A DNA stretch of 64,000 nucleotides, taken from positions 62,001-126,000 of the forward strand of contig NZ_PSNX01000011.1 in assembly GCF_002930615.1 (NCBI RefSeq), in the 5' to 3' direction. Position numbers and translations under genes: made by a program. Shown here in pieces: positions 19,319-27,749 of this stretch. The DNA comes from Caldimonas caldifontis. Lineage in GTDB: Bacteria; Pseudomonadota; Gammaproteobacteria; Burkholderiales; Burkholderiaceae_C. Numbering within the stretch: position 1 is the first letter of the stretch; each line of letters opens with the position of its first letter. The notes beneath the pieces are model-generated. The model was not told where the DNA came from and did no database searches. It saw only the letters and a program-made list of their open reading frames with translations.

Positions 19319-19920
19319 ACGCCCAGACCGAGAAGCTCGTGATCGCCGGCCCGGCCGGCGAGCTCGAATGCGCACTGGACGCGCCCGCCGGCGACAGCCG
19401 GGGCCTGGCCGTCATCGCCCACCCGCACCCACTGCATGGCGGGACGATGGACAACAAGGTGGTCCAGACCCTCGCGCGTGCCTTCGTGCAGCGCGGCTGG
19501 CGTGCCGTGCGCTTCAACTTCCGCGGCGTGGGTCAGTCGGCGGGCGTCTGGGATGCAGGCCGCGGCGAGGTGGACGACCTGCTCGCCGTGGTGGCCCATT
19601 TCCGCCAGGATGGGGAACCTTTGGCGCTGGCCGGATTCTCTTTTGGAGCCTTCGTGGCCTCGCACGCCGCGCAGCGACTGGGCGGCGACCTGGCGCACCT
19701 GGTGCTGGTGGGGCCGGCCACCGGCAACTTCGAGGTGGCCCGTGTGCCCGGCCACACCGTGGTGATCCATGGCGAGCACGACGACGTGGTGCCGTTGCAA
19801 TCCACACTCGACTGGGCCCGCCCTCAAGGTCTGCCTGTGGTGGTCGTGCCCGGCGTGGGGCATTTTTTCCATGGACAGCTGCCGCTGTTGAAGACCCTGG
19901 TGCTGCGCGCCCTGGCCTGA
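19315..19920 (+). CDS. alpha/beta hydrolase (dienelactone hydrolase-like)
   Basis: A 201-residue cytoplasmic hydrolase. It has the oxyanion region A-H-P-H-P-L-H-G-G, the structural segment R-F-N-F-R-G-V-G-x-S, the nucleophile elbow G-F-S-F-G-A, an acid in G-E-H-D-D-V-V-P, and the catalytic His in G-V-G-H-F-F-H-G. This is the conserved short type often annotated as alpha/beta hydrolase or CocE/NonD. It is translationally coupled to the ferredoxin gene by ATGA. The substrate is unknown. Confidence 0.87.
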   Translation: MNAQTEKLVIAGPAGELECALDAPAGDSRGLAVIAHPHPLHGGTMDNKVVQTLARAFVQRGWRAVRFNFRGVGQSAGVWDAGRGEVDDLLAVVAHFRQDGEPLALAGFSFGAFVASHAAQRLGGDLAHLVLVGPATGNFEVARVPGHTVVIHGEHDDVVPLQSTLDWARPQGLPVVVVPGVGHFFHGQLPLLKTLVLRALA

Positions 19921-19954
19921 GCCACGGCGCCTGCCCGCAACCGATTCCGCATCG

Positions 19955-21112
19955 ATGAAACGACTGTTTGCTTCCCTGCTGGCCGCCTGCGCGACGGCCT
20001 GGTCCGCCCTGCCTGCCACCGCCCAGCCGCTGCCGCCACCCGAGGTGGCCGCCAAGTCCTACGTGCTGCTGGACATGAACAGCAACCAGATCCTGGCCTC
20101 GCGCGAACCCGACGCCCCATCGGACCCGGCCTCGCTGACCAAGCTGATGACGGCCTACGTGGTCTTCGGCGCCATCCGTGACAAACGCCTGGCGATGGAG
20201 CAGGACCTGCCGGTCTCGGTGCGGGCCTGGAACGAGCGCAAGGGCGGCGCCTCGGTGATGTTCATCGAGCCTCGCATGCGTGTGAAGGTGGAAGACCTGC
20301 TCAAGGGCATGATCGTGCAGTCGGGCAACGACGCATCGGTCGCCCTGGCCGAAGGCGTGGCCGGCAGCGTGGAAGCCTTCGTCGAGCTGATGAACCGCGA
20401 GGCCCAGCGCATGGGCCTGAAGAACACCCGCTTCGCCAACGTGACCGGCATGACCGAGCCCGGCCACCACAGCACGGCGCGCGACCTCTCGGTGCTGGCC
20501 TCGCGGCTGATCACCGACTTCCCCGAGTACTACACGATGTACTCGATGCGCGAGTTCCGCTTCAACAACATCACCCAGCCCAACCGCAACCTGCTGCTGC
20601 GCCGCGATCCCAGCGTGGACGGCCTCAAGACCGGCTACACCGAGGCGGCAGGCTACTGCCTGATCGCCTCGGCGCAGCGCGATTTCCCCAATGGCAAGCG
20701 CCGCCTGCTGAGCGTGGTGCTCAACACGACCTCGATGGAGGCACGCGCCAATGAAAGCCAGCGCCTGCTCAACTGGGGCTTCCAGGCCTTCGACACCCTG
20801 CGCCTCTTCGAGGGCGGCCAGCCGGTGGTCGAACCGCAGGTGTGGAAGGGCAAGTCCGCCAAGGCCAAGCTGGGGGCGGCCGGCCCACTGTTCGTGACCG
20901 TGCCGCGCGGTGAAGGTGACAAGGTCACCACCAAGATCGAACGTGTGGACCCGCTGGTGGCGCCGCTCACCCAGGGCCAGGCCGTGGGCCGCATCAAGGT
21001 CACGCTGGGTGACACCGTGATCGCCGAGACCCCGCTCGTGGTCCAGGAGGCCGTGCCCGAGGCCGGCCTCCTCGGCCGTGCCTGGGATGCCATCCGCCTG
21101 TGGATCCAGTAA
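19955..21112 (+). CDS. dacC: D-alanyl-D-alanine carboxypeptidase, PBP5/6 family
   Basis: Periplasmic enzyme removing the terminal D-alanine from peptidoglycan pentapeptides. The 385-residue protein has a signal peptide (residues 1-23, ending A-T-A-Q), active-site motifs S60-L-T-K63, S123-G-N125 and a K-T-G in G-L-K-T-G-Y-T. A C-terminal beta-rich domain ends in a short amphipathic helix (W-D-A-I-R-L-W-I-Q) that usually anchors PBP5 to the membrane. dat follows after about 40 bases, so the released D-alanine and the next enzyme may be functionally linked. Confidence 0.94.
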   Translation: MKRLFASLLAACATAWSALPATAQPLPPPEVAAKSYVLLDMNSNQILASREPDAPSDPASLTKLMTAYVVFGAIRDKRLAMEQDLPVSVRAWNERKGGASVMFIEPRMRVKVEDLLKGMIVQSGNDASVALAEGVAGSVEAFVELMNREAQRMGLKNTRFANVTGMTEPGHHSTARDLSVLASRLITDFPEYYTMYSMREFRFNNITQPNRNLLLRRDPSVDGLKTGYTEAAGYCLIASAQRDFPNGKRRLLSVVLNTTSMEARANESQRLLNWGFQAFDTLRLFEGGQPVVEPQVWKGKSAKAKLGAAGPLFVTVPRGEGDKVTTKIERVDPLVAPLTQGQAVGRIKVTLGDTVIAETPLVVQEAVPEAGLLGRAWDAIRLWIQ

Positions 21113-21152
21113 GCTGCCCTCCTGCTTCCGCGCCTTGACGAAAGACCCGACC

Positions 21153-22040
21153 ATGCACGCCCTGCCCGACACCCCCTGCTACCTGAACGGCGAGTATCAG
21201 CGCCTGTGCGACGCCAAAGTCTCGGTGCTGGACCGTGGCTTCATCTTCGGCGATGGCTGCTACGAGGTGGTGCCGGTCTACGGCCAGCGCCTGTTCCGCT
21301 TCGAGGAGCACCTGGCGCGGCTGGAGCGCTCGCTGGCCAAGCTGCGCATCCCCAATCCGCACTCGCGCATGGAGTGGCTGGAGCGCATGCGCAAGCTGAT
21401 CGCCGACCACCATGCCCAGACGGGCGCGACCGACCAGCTCGTTTACCTGCAGCTCACGCGCGGCGTCGCCCTGCGCGACCACGTGATGCCGCCCGACATC
21501 GCACCCACCGTCTTCATGATGGTCAGCACGATGAAGCCGGCCACGCCCGAGCAACGCCATGCCGGGGTGGCGTGCACGACCGCGCGTGACTTCCGCTGGG
21601 AGCGAGGCGACATCAAGTCGATCTCGCTGCTGGGCAACGTGCTGGCCCGCCAGATGTCGGCCGACCAGGGGGCCGCCGAGACCATCATGTTCCGTGACGG
21701 CCACCTGACCGAGGCCTCGGCCAGCAACGTATGGATCGTGCACGAAGGTGCGGTGCTGGGTGCGCCCAAGAGCGAGCATGTGCTGGAAGGCATCCGCTAC
21801 GGCCTGATCGCCGAACTGTGCGAGGAACTGGGCATCGGCTTCAACCTGCGCCCCATCAGCGAGGCCGAGGTGTTCGCTGCCGACGAGATCATGCTGTCCT
21901 CGGCCACCAAGGAAGTGCTGCCGGTCACCCGCCTGGACGGCGAGCCTGTGGGCCATGGGGCTGGAAAAGGCAAACCCGGCCCCATCTATGCACGACTGTA
22001 CGAGGCCTACCAGCGGGCCAAGGTGGAGCAGTCGATATGA
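21153..22040 (+). CDS. dat: D-amino acid aminotransferase (class IV PLP)
   Basis: Fold-type IV PLP enzyme that transfers amino groups between D-alanine and D-glutamate. ATG 21153 gives 295 residues; the 25 upstream codons come from the dacC tail in another frame. Motifs are V-S-V-L-D-R-G-F-I-F-G-D-G-C-Y-E, the PLP lysine in D-I-K-S-I-S-L-L-G-N-V-L-A, and E-A-S-A-S-N-V-W-I-V. Branched-chain aminotransferase and aminodeoxychorismate lyase share the fold, but the context after PBP5 favours D-amino acids. It overlaps ybeD by ATGA. Confidence 0.86.
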   Translation: MHALPDTPCYLNGEYQRLCDAKVSVLDRGFIFGDGCYEVVPVYGQRLFRFEEHLARLERSLAKLRIPNPHSRMEWLERMRKLIADHHAQTGATDQLVYLQLTRGVALRDHVMPPDIAPTVFMMVSTMKPATPEQRHAGVACTTARDFRWERGDIKSISLLGNVLARQMSADQGAAETIMFRDGHLTEASASNVWIVHEGAVLGAPKSEHVLEGIRYGLIAELCEELGIGFNLRPISEAEVFAADEIMLSSATKEVLPVTRLDGEPVGHGAGKGKPGPIYARLYEAYQRAKVEQSI

Positions 22041-22318
22041 GTTTCCCGGACATCCCTGCCGATCAATCCCTGATCGAATACCCCAGCGCCTTCCCCATCA
22101 AGGTGATGGGCGCCAACGTCGATGGATTCGCGTCGGCGATCGCCGAACTGGCCCTGCAGTACGACCCGGGCTTCGATCCGGCCACGATGGAAATGCGCCC
22201 CAGCAAAAGCGCCAACTACCTGGGCCTGACGCTCACGGTCACGGCCACCAGCCGCGAGCAGCTCGATGCGCTCTACCTCGCGCTGACCTCGCACCCGATG
22301 GTGAAGGTGGTTCTGTGA
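22037..22318 (+). CDS. ybeD: YbeD/DUF493 family protein
   Basis: A 93-residue ACT-like small protein of the UPF0250 (YbeD) family. It shows the typical L-I-E-Y-P-S-A-F-P-I-K-V-M-G start and a C-terminal V-T-A-T-S-R-E-Q-L-D-A-L-Y segment ending V-K-V-V-L. It is widely found just before lipB, as here, and a role in lipoate metabolism is suspected only from that context. It is coupled to dat by ATGA. The Sel1 gene on the opposite strand now separates it from lipB. Confidence 0.92.
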   Translation: MSFPDIPADQSLIEYPSAFPIKVMGANVDGFASAIAELALQYDPGFDPATMEMRPSKSANYLGLTLTVTATSREQLDALYLALTSHPMVKVVL

Positions 22319-22331
22319 GCACCGCAGCGAC

Positions 22332-23069
22332 TCACAGCGCCTTCCCTTTCAGGATCTCATCCATCTCCTTCACCTTGTAGGGCGCGGCCTCGTCGCCGTT
22401 GGCGGCTGCGGCGTCGTACCAGTAGCGCGCCAGGCGAGCGTCCTTGGGCACGCCCAGGCCCTTTTCGTACATCGAGCCCAGCAGGTACTGGGCGCCCATC
22501 TCGCCCTGCAAGGCAGCGCGCCGGTACCACTCGGCCGCCAACGCCAGATCCTGCGGCACGCCGCGGCCCAGATAGTAGGCCGTGCCGGCGGCCACCTGGG
22601 CGTCCACGTGACCGTGCTCGGCCGCCTTCAGGTACCACTGCACCGAGCGCACGTGGTCGGGCCGCCCGGTCAGGCCCCGTTCATAGATCTCGCCCAGCGC
22701 ATGCTCCGAGCGCACGAAGCCCTGGGCGGCCGACGCCTCCAGCAGTTCCAGCGCCTTGTTCAGGCTGGACTGGGCCGCCTCGCGCCGCACGTGCATCATC
22801 GCCAGGTTGTAGCGGCCCACCGGGCTGCCCTGTTCGGCCAGGGCGGTGAAGCGGCGCTCGGCCTCGGGCCAGCGGCCCGCCTGGTGCTCGACCAGAGCAT
22901 GGTCGATGTCGCGCCGCTCCTGGAGGTAGCGCTGCAGTCCCTCGGGCGTGACGAAGACCCCGCCAGGCAAGGGGGCCGGCTGCGCCCAGGCACCGCCCAG
23001 CAGGCCCAGGCCCACGGCGGCCGCCAGGCCCTGTACTCGTCCGCGCATCCAACGTCGCCAGGTTCGCAT
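22332..23069 (-). CDS. exported Sel1-like repeat protein
   Basis: A 245-residue protein with a signal peptide (cleavage near G-A-W-A-Q) followed by several Sel1/TPR helical repeats. Repeat signatures such as [24 protein letters not shown] and [15 protein letters not shown] are clear from about residue 80 to 235. Sel1 proteins act as protein-interaction scaffolds, often in the periplasm. I chose ATG 23069 because GGGAG lies 7 bases upstream; ATG 23075 is too close to it. It interrupts the usual ybeD-lipB neighbourhood. No partner can be named. Confidence 0.82.
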   Translation of the reverse strand: MRTWRRWMRGRVQGLAAAVGLGLLGGAWAQPAPLPGGVFVTPEGLQRYLQERRDIDHALVEHQAGRWPEAERRFTALAEQGSPVGRYNLAMMHVRREAAQSSLNKALELLEASAAQGFVRSEHALGEIYERGLTGRPDHVRSVQWYLKAAEHGHVDAQVAAGTAYYLGRGVPQDLALAAEWYRRAALQGEMGAQYLLGSMYEKGLGVPKDARLARYWYDAAAANGDEAAPYKVKEMDEILKGKAL

Positions 23070-23194
23070 GGGCATGCTCCCGAAGTCCACCTCGGCGAGG
23101 CGGCCTCGCGCTTGGAGTGGCGCCGGCCGTTCCGAGTTTCGCCGGGCCGCACGGATCGCCCTGGGGCTTTCCCTCCCCCGCTAGACTGGCGGGC

Positions 23195-23857
23195 ATGGAG
23201 ATCCGTTGGCTCGGGCGCGTCGAGTATGCGCCCACCGTCCAGGCCATGCAGGCCTACACCGAAGCCCGCACGCCCGACAGCCCCGATGAGCTGTGGCTGT
23301 GCGAGCACCCGCCCGTCTACACCCTGGGCCTGGCCGGCCGGACCGAACACCTGCTGAACCCCCGCGACATTCCCGTGGTGCCCACCAACCGGGGCGGCCA
23401 GGTCACCTACCACGGCCCCGGGCAAGTGGTCGCTTACCCACTGGTGGATCTGCGCCGGCTGGGCATCTATGTGAAGGAATATGTGCACCGTCTGGAGCAG
23501 GCGGTGATCCAGACGCTGGCGGGCTTTGGTGTGACGGGGCACCGCGTGACAGGCGCGCCGGGCATCTATGTGAACCTGGCCGACCCCTTCGGCCACGCGC
23601 GGCTCGCCCCCGACCGGGCCGACCCCTTCGCCGGCCTGGGCAAGATCGCTGCCCTGGGGATCAAGGTCAGCCAGCACCGCACCTACCACGGCGTGGCCCT
23701 GAACGTGGCGATGGACCTGAGCCCTTACGAGGGCATCAATCCTTGCGGCTACGCCGGCCTGCGCAGCATCGACTTGGCTACACTCGGGGTTTCCACCGAT
23801 TGGGACACGGTCGCAGCCCGCCTGGGCGAACGCCTGCAGGCCCACCTGAGTCCCTGA
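23195..23857 (+). CDS. lipB: octanoyl-[acyl-carrier-protein]:protein N-octanoyltransferase
   Basis: Transfers octanoate from ACP to lipoyl domains, the first step of lipoate assembly. The 220-residue protein starts at ATG 23195. It shows [12 protein letters not shown], the catalytic-lysine region [19 protein letters not shown] and the acyl-accepting Cys in N-P-C-G-Y. A short insert ([10 protein letters not shown]) follows G-I-Y-V-N-L. TAGACT at 23182-23187 is 8 bases before the start and no ribosome-binding site is visible. lipA follows after 35 bases. Confidence 0.95.
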   Translation: MEIRWLGRVEYAPTVQAMQAYTEARTPDSPDELWLCEHPPVYTLGLAGRTEHLLNPRDIPVVPTNRGGQVTYHGPGQVVAYPLVDLRRLGIYVKEYVHRLEQAVIQTLAGFGVTGHRVTGAPGIYVNLADPFGHARLAPDRADPFAGLGKIAALGIKVSQHRTYHGVALNVAMDLSPYEGINPCGYAGLRSIDLATLGVSTDWDTVAARLGERLQAHLSP

Positions 23858-23892
23858 CCCCCAGCCTGCCGGCTGAGATGGAGCATCCGCGC

Positions 23893-24885
23893 ATGTCCAC
23901 CCCGAACGTCGTCCACGAGGCCCAGCCCAGCGGTGCCTATGACGCCACGGCCAAGCAGAAGGCCCAGGCCAAGACCGCGCGCATCCCCATCAAGATCGTG
24001 CCGGCCGAAACCCTCAAGAAGCCGGACTGGATCCGCGTGAAGGCCGGCTCGCCCAGCACGCGCTTCTACGAGATCAAGCAGATCCTGCGCGAGCACAAGC
24101 TGCACACGGTGTGCGAGGAAGCCTCCTGCCCCAACATCGGCGAATGCTTCGGCAAGGGCACGGCCACCTTCATGATCATGGGTGACAAGTGCACCCGCCG
24201 CTGCCCCTTCTGCGACGTCGGCCACGGCCGCCCGGACCCGCTCGATGCCAACGAGCCGCTGAACCTGGCCAGGACGATTGCCGCACTCAAGCTCAAGTAC
24301 GTGGTGATCACGAGTGTCGACCGCGACGACCTGCGCGACGGTGGCGCGGCCCACTTCGTGGACTGCATCCGCCGCACGCGCGAACTCTCGCCCGAGACCA
24401 AGATCGAGATCCTCACGCCCGATTTCCGCGGCCGCATGGACCGTGCGCTCGAGATCCTCAAGGCCGCGCCGCCCGACGTGATGAACCACAACCTCGAGAC
24501 GGTGCCGCGGCTGTACAAGGAAGCCCGTCCGGGCTCCGACTACCAGTACAGCCTGAACCTGCTCAAGCGCTTCAAGGCCTTTGCCCCCCACGTGCCGACC
24601 AAGAGCGGCCTGATGGTAGGCCTGGGCGAAACCGACGAAGAGATCCTGCAGGTGATGCGCGACATGCGCGAGCACGACATTGACATGCTCACCATCGGCC
24701 AGTATCTCGCGCCCAGCGGCCACCACCTGCCGGTGCGGCGCTACGTGCACCCCGACGTCTTCAGGATGTTCGAGGAGAAGGCCTACGAGATGGGCTTCAC
24801 CCATGCCGCCGTGGGCGCACTGGTGCGCTCGAGCTACCACGCCGACCAGCAGGCGCACGAAGCGGGCGTGGCCAACGCCGTGTGA
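23893..24885 (+). CDS. lipA: lipoyl synthase
   Basis: Radical SAM enzyme that inserts two sulfurs into protein-bound octanoate. The 330-residue protein has the auxiliary-cluster motif [12 protein letters not shown] and the radical SAM motif C-T-R-R-C-P-F-C, then [12 protein letters not shown] and the C-terminal V-R-S-S-Y-H. ATG 23893 was chosen over ATG 23878 because GGAG at 23880-23883 is 9 bases upstream of it. It follows lipB on the same strand and overlaps the AraC start by four bases. Confidence 0.96.
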   Translation: MSTPNVVHEAQPSGAYDATAKQKAQAKTARIPIKIVPAETLKKPDWIRVKAGSPSTRFYEIKQILREHKLHTVCEEASCPNIGECFGKGTATFMIMGDKCTRRCPFCDVGHGRPDPLDANEPLNLARTIAALKLKYVVITSVDRDDLRDGGAAHFVDCIRRTRELSPETKIEILTPDFRGRMDRALEILKAAPPDVMNHNLETVPRLYKEARPGSDYQYSLNLLKRFKAFAPHVPTKSGLMVGLGETDEEILQVMRDMREHDIDMLTIGQYLAPSGHHLPVRRYVHPDVFRMFEEKAYEMGFTHAAVGALVRSSYHADQQAHEAGVANAV

Positions 24886-25577
24886 GCATGGACGCGGTCG
24901 CCCGCCTCAGCCGGCGCCGCTACGGCGAATCGAAGGGCAGCCATGCCCACGATCACTTCCAGCTCCTGTGGGGCTGGCAAGGCGCCCTGGAACTGGAGAT
25001 CGAAGGCCGTGGCACGCGGATGACCGCCGGCCGCCTGGCCGTCATCGCCCCCGGGGATCGCCATGATTTCTGGTCGGCTGGCGGCAGCACCTGTTTCGTC
25101 CTCGATGCCAGCGACACCGCCAGCCCCGTGCTCGCGGCCCTGGCCGGCCATGTGCTGGACGCCGACGGCTCGGCCCTGCACCTGCTGCGCTTCCTGGCCA
25201 GCCGCCACGATCTGGCCGACCTGCAGGGCCCGGCCACCACGCTGCTGCTGTCCACCCTGCCCGGCGAAGTCACCCTGCCGCGCAGCACGCGACGCCCCAT
25301 CGACTGGGGCCGGCTGGACGCCTGGATCGACGCCCACCTGGGCGAACCGCTCGGCGTGACCGAGCTGGCGGCGCAGGTGTGCCTGAGCCCCTCGCAGTTC
25401 GCCGCCCGATGTCTGGCCGAGACCGGCCAGACCCCGATGGCCTACGTGCGCGAGCGCCGCCTGGCCGCGGCCCGCCGGCTGCGCGCCCAGGGTCTGCAGG
25501 TGCAGCAGGTGGCGCAGCGCTGCGGCTACTGTTCGCCGTCGGCGCTGACGGCGGCGCTGCGTCGTGCCAGGGACTGA
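24882..25577 (+). CDS. AraC-family transcriptional regulator
   Basis: A 231-residue regulator with an N-terminal cupin-like sensor ([11 protein letters not shown] and A-P-G-D-R-H-D-F) and a C-terminal pair of helix-turn-helix motifs. The second reads [17 protein letters not shown], ending abruptly at A-L-R-R-A-R-D. It starts at GTG 24882 or ATG 24888, overlapping lipA. The usual job of this arrangement is control of the neighbouring exporter, here the EamA gene 72 bases downstream; the ligand is not evident. Confidence 0.87.
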   Translation: MSMDAVARLSRRRYGESKGSHAHDHFQLLWGWQGALELEIEGRGTRMTAGRLAVIAPGDRHDFWSAGGSTCFVLDASDTASPVLAALAGHVLDADGSALHLLRFLASRHDLADLQGPATTLLLSTLPGEVTLPRSTRRPIDWGRLDAWIDAHLGEPLGVTELAAQVCLSPSQFAARCLAETGQTPMAYVRERRLAAARRLRAQGLQVQQVAQRCGYCSPSALTAALRRARD

Positions 25578-25649
25578 CCCGCGTTTCGCGGCGATCGATC
25601 GAGGGCGCGCGACGATCGGGGCGTGGCTCAGCGACTATGCTCTGCGGCC

Positions 25650-26510
25650 ATGAGCTCCGTGCCCCTGGCCGCCGGCAGCGGCCACCCCTCCTCCCACCTT
25701 TACGCCCTCGGCGCGATTGCGCTGTGGGCTCTGCTGGCCACACTGGGTGTGGCCCTGTCGCATGTGCCGCCCTTCCTGCTCACGGGTGCGGCGCTGGTGA
25801 TCGGCAGCGTGCCGGCCTGGCCGCTGTGGCGGCAGTGGCGCATCCCGCTGCGCACGCTGGCGCTGGGCGTGTACGGGCTCTTCGGTTTCCACTTCCTGCT
25901 CTTCATCGCGCTGCGCCATGCGCCGGCCGTGGAAGCCAACCTGGTGAACTACCTCTGGCCGCTGCTGATCGTGGTGATGGCGCCGCTGTTCCTGCCGGGG
26001 ATGACCCTGCGCGTGGTGCATGTGGTGGCCGCGCTGGCGGGCTTTGCCGGGGCGGGTCTGGCGATCGCCGGGGGCCGCGAGCTGGCGGGCGGATGGTCCT
26101 GGGGCTACCTGGCGGCGCTGGGCTCGGCCTTCATCTGGGCGAGCTATTCGCTGGGGACGCGCCGCGTCGCCCACTTCCCCACCGCGGCCATCGGGCTCTT
26201 CGGCCTGGTGTCGGGGGGGCTGTCGCTGCTCAGCCACTGGGCGCTGGAGCCGCGCGTGGCACTCTCGGCCCAGGACTGGGGCCTGCTGGCGCTGATGGGG
26301 CTGGGGCCCCTGGGGGCCGCCTTCTTCCTGTGGGACAAGGCGCTCAAGACCGGGGACGCGCGGCGCATCGGCATCCTGAGCTACCTCACGCCCCTGGCCA
26401 GCACAGTGCTGCTGGTGCTGGCCACGGGGCGCAGCTTCTCGGGCTGGATCGTGGCGGCGGCCGCGCTCATCATCGGCGCGGCGGTGGTGGGCGTGCGCGC
26501 CCGGGCCTGA
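25650..26510 (+). CDS. EamA/DMT-family transporter
   Basis: A 286-residue inner-membrane protein with about ten membrane segments arranged as two EamA repeats. The second repeat starts near A-A-L-G-S-A-F-I-W-A-S-Y-S-L-G and continues through F-L-W-D-K-A-L-K-T-G-D-A and L-S-Y-L-T-P-L-A-S-T. DMT members export amino acids or other metabolites, and the substrate here is unknown. The start ATG 25650 has TATGCT at 25636-25641 and no ribosome-binding site. It lies behind an AraC-type regulator, a common pairing for small-molecule exporters, and converges on the TlpA gene with no gap. Confidence 0.86.
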   Translation: MSSVPLAAGSGHPSSHLYALGAIALWALLATLGVALSHVPPFLLTGAALVIGSVPAWPLWRQWRIPLRTLALGVYGLFGFHFLLFIALRHAPAVEANLVNYLWPLLIVVMAPLFLPGMTLRVVHVVAALAGFAGAGLAIAGGRELAGGWSWGYLAALGSAFIWASYSLGTRRVAHFPTAAIGLFGLVSGGLSLLSHWALEPRVALSAQDWGLLALMGLGPLGAAFFLWDKALKTGDARRIGILSYLTPLASTVLLVLATGRSFSGWIVAAAALIIGAAVVGVRARA

Positions 26511-27008
26511 TCAGGCCTCGGACAGCAGGCGCTCGATGAGCTGGTGCAGCTGGGCGAAGTCGGGTTCGCCCACGTAGCGCTTGACGATCTGGCCGCGCTT
26601 GTTGACCACGTAGGTGGTGGGCGTGAGCTTCACGTCGCCGAACTGGCGCGCCACCTCGCCGGTGTTGTCGATGGCCACCTTGAAGGGCAGCTGGCGCGTC
26701 TCGGCAAAGTTGGACACATAGGCCGGGGGGTCGTAGCTCATGGCCACGGCCACGAGGTCGAAGCCGCGCTCGTGGTACTTGCGGTAGGTGTCCACGAGGT
26801 CGGGCATTTCCTTCACGCAGGTCACGCAGCTCGTGGCCCAGAAATTCACCACCACGACCTTGCCGCGCAGGTCGGCGAAGTTCTCGCGGCTGCCGTCCAG
26901 CAGCACATACCCCACCTGCGGCGCCTCATCGCGAGAAAAGGCCAGGAAACCGGTCACGGCGATTGCCACTGCCACCACTGCAGCGGCAAGATAGGCGGGT
27001 TTTTTCAT
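26511..27008 (-). CDS. TlpA-like thiol-disulfide oxidoreductase
   Basis: A 165-residue membrane-anchored or exported thioredoxin-fold protein. The N-terminal hydrophobic segment (residues 5-25) is followed by a TlpA/ResA-type domain with active site W-A-T-S-C-V-T-C, the inserted central strand segment Y-D-P-P-A-Y-V, and a cis-proline in L-T-P-T-T-Y-V. The CVTC pair differs from the common CxPC, lacking the proline, which changes redox behaviour. It is divergent from the DUF4197 gene with 12 bases between starts. Reduction of periplasmic thiols, for example for cytochrome c assembly, is inferred from the family. Confidence 0.88.
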   Translation of the reverse strand: MKKPAYLAAAVVAVAIAVTGFLAFSRDEAPQVGYVLLDGSRENFADLRGKVVVVNFWATSCVTCVKEMPDLVDTYRKYHERGFDLVAVAMSYDPPAYVSNFAETRQLPFKVAIDNTGEVARQFGDVKLTPTTYVVNKRGQIVKRYVGEPDFAQLHQLIERLLSEA

Positions 27009-27020
27009 CGGGAGACTCCG

Positions 27021-27737
27021 TTGCGCAGACGCAAGTTTACGGGCCAGGGTCTGGCGGCCCTGTTTCTGGGGTTGTCGGCGGCCCTTGGGGCGCGTGCCCA
27101 GGGCTCGTCACAGAACTTGTTGGCCCAGCTCAGCCCCCAGGACGCCACCGCCGGGCTCAAGCTGGCCCTGGAGCGGGGCGCCACCGCCGCCGTGGCCTTG
27201 CTGGGCCGCCCGGATGGATTCCTGGGCGACCCCAAAGTTCGCATTCCCCTGCCGCCGGCGCTCGACCCCTATGCCGGCATGCTGCGCGCCCTGGGCCAGC
27301 AACGGCGTCTGGACGATCTGGTCACCTCGATGAACCGTGCCGCCGAAGCCGCCGTGCCCGAGGCCAAGGCCTTGCTGCTGAATGCCGTGAAGACGATGAG
27401 CGTGGCCGACGCCCGGCAGATCCTCACGGGTGGCGACGCCTCGGTGACGGACTTCTTTGCCGATCGCACCCGCTTGCCGCTGGGCGAGCGCTTCCTGCCC
27501 ATCGTCACCCGCGAAACGCAGCGAGTGCGACTGGCGCGCCAGTACAACGACCTGGCCGGGCGCGCCGCGAAATTCGGCCTGGTGCGGGAAGAGAACGCGC
27601 AGATCGAAGGCTACGTCACGACCAAGGCCCTTGATGGCCTTTACTTCATGATCGGCGAAGAAGAGCGCAAGATCCGCAAGGATCCCGTCGGAACCGGCAG
27701 TGATCTGCTGCGCAAGGTGTTCGGCAGCCTGCGCTGA
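27021..27737 (+). CDS. DUF4197 family exported protein
   Basis: A 238-residue exported protein. TTG 27021 is taken as start because GGGAG at 27010-27014 is suitably placed and it begins the signal peptide (L-R-R-R-K-F-T-G, hydrophobic core, A-R-A-Q). The remainder matches the DUF4197 type: G-L-K-x-A-L-E-R-G near the start, V-R-I-P-L-P, a central D-A-R-Q-I-L-T-G-G-D-A-S-V-T-D-F-F and the C-terminal L-D-G-L-Y-F-M-I-G-E-E-E. The function is unknown. It is divergent from the TlpA gene and converges on the sensor-like gene. Confidence 0.85.
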   Translation: MRRRKFTGQGLAALFLGLSAALGARAQGSSQNLLAQLSPQDATAGLKLALERGATAAVALLGRPDGFLGDPKVRIPLPPALDPYAGMLRALGQQRRLDDLVTSMNRAAEAAVPEAKALLLNAVKTMSVADARQILTGGDASVTDFFADRTRLPLGERFLPIVTRETQRVRLARQYNDLAGRAAKFGLVREENAQIEGYVTTKALDGLYFMIGEEERKIRKDPVGTGSDLLRKVFGSLR

Positions 27738-27749
27738 GGCTGCCGCCGG

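Noticed and set aside
17837-19375. A 512-codon minus-strand frame opposite VanZ and the ferredoxin
   Set aside because: It is Arg/Gly/Gln-rich without recognisable domains; the opposite strand is clearly coding.
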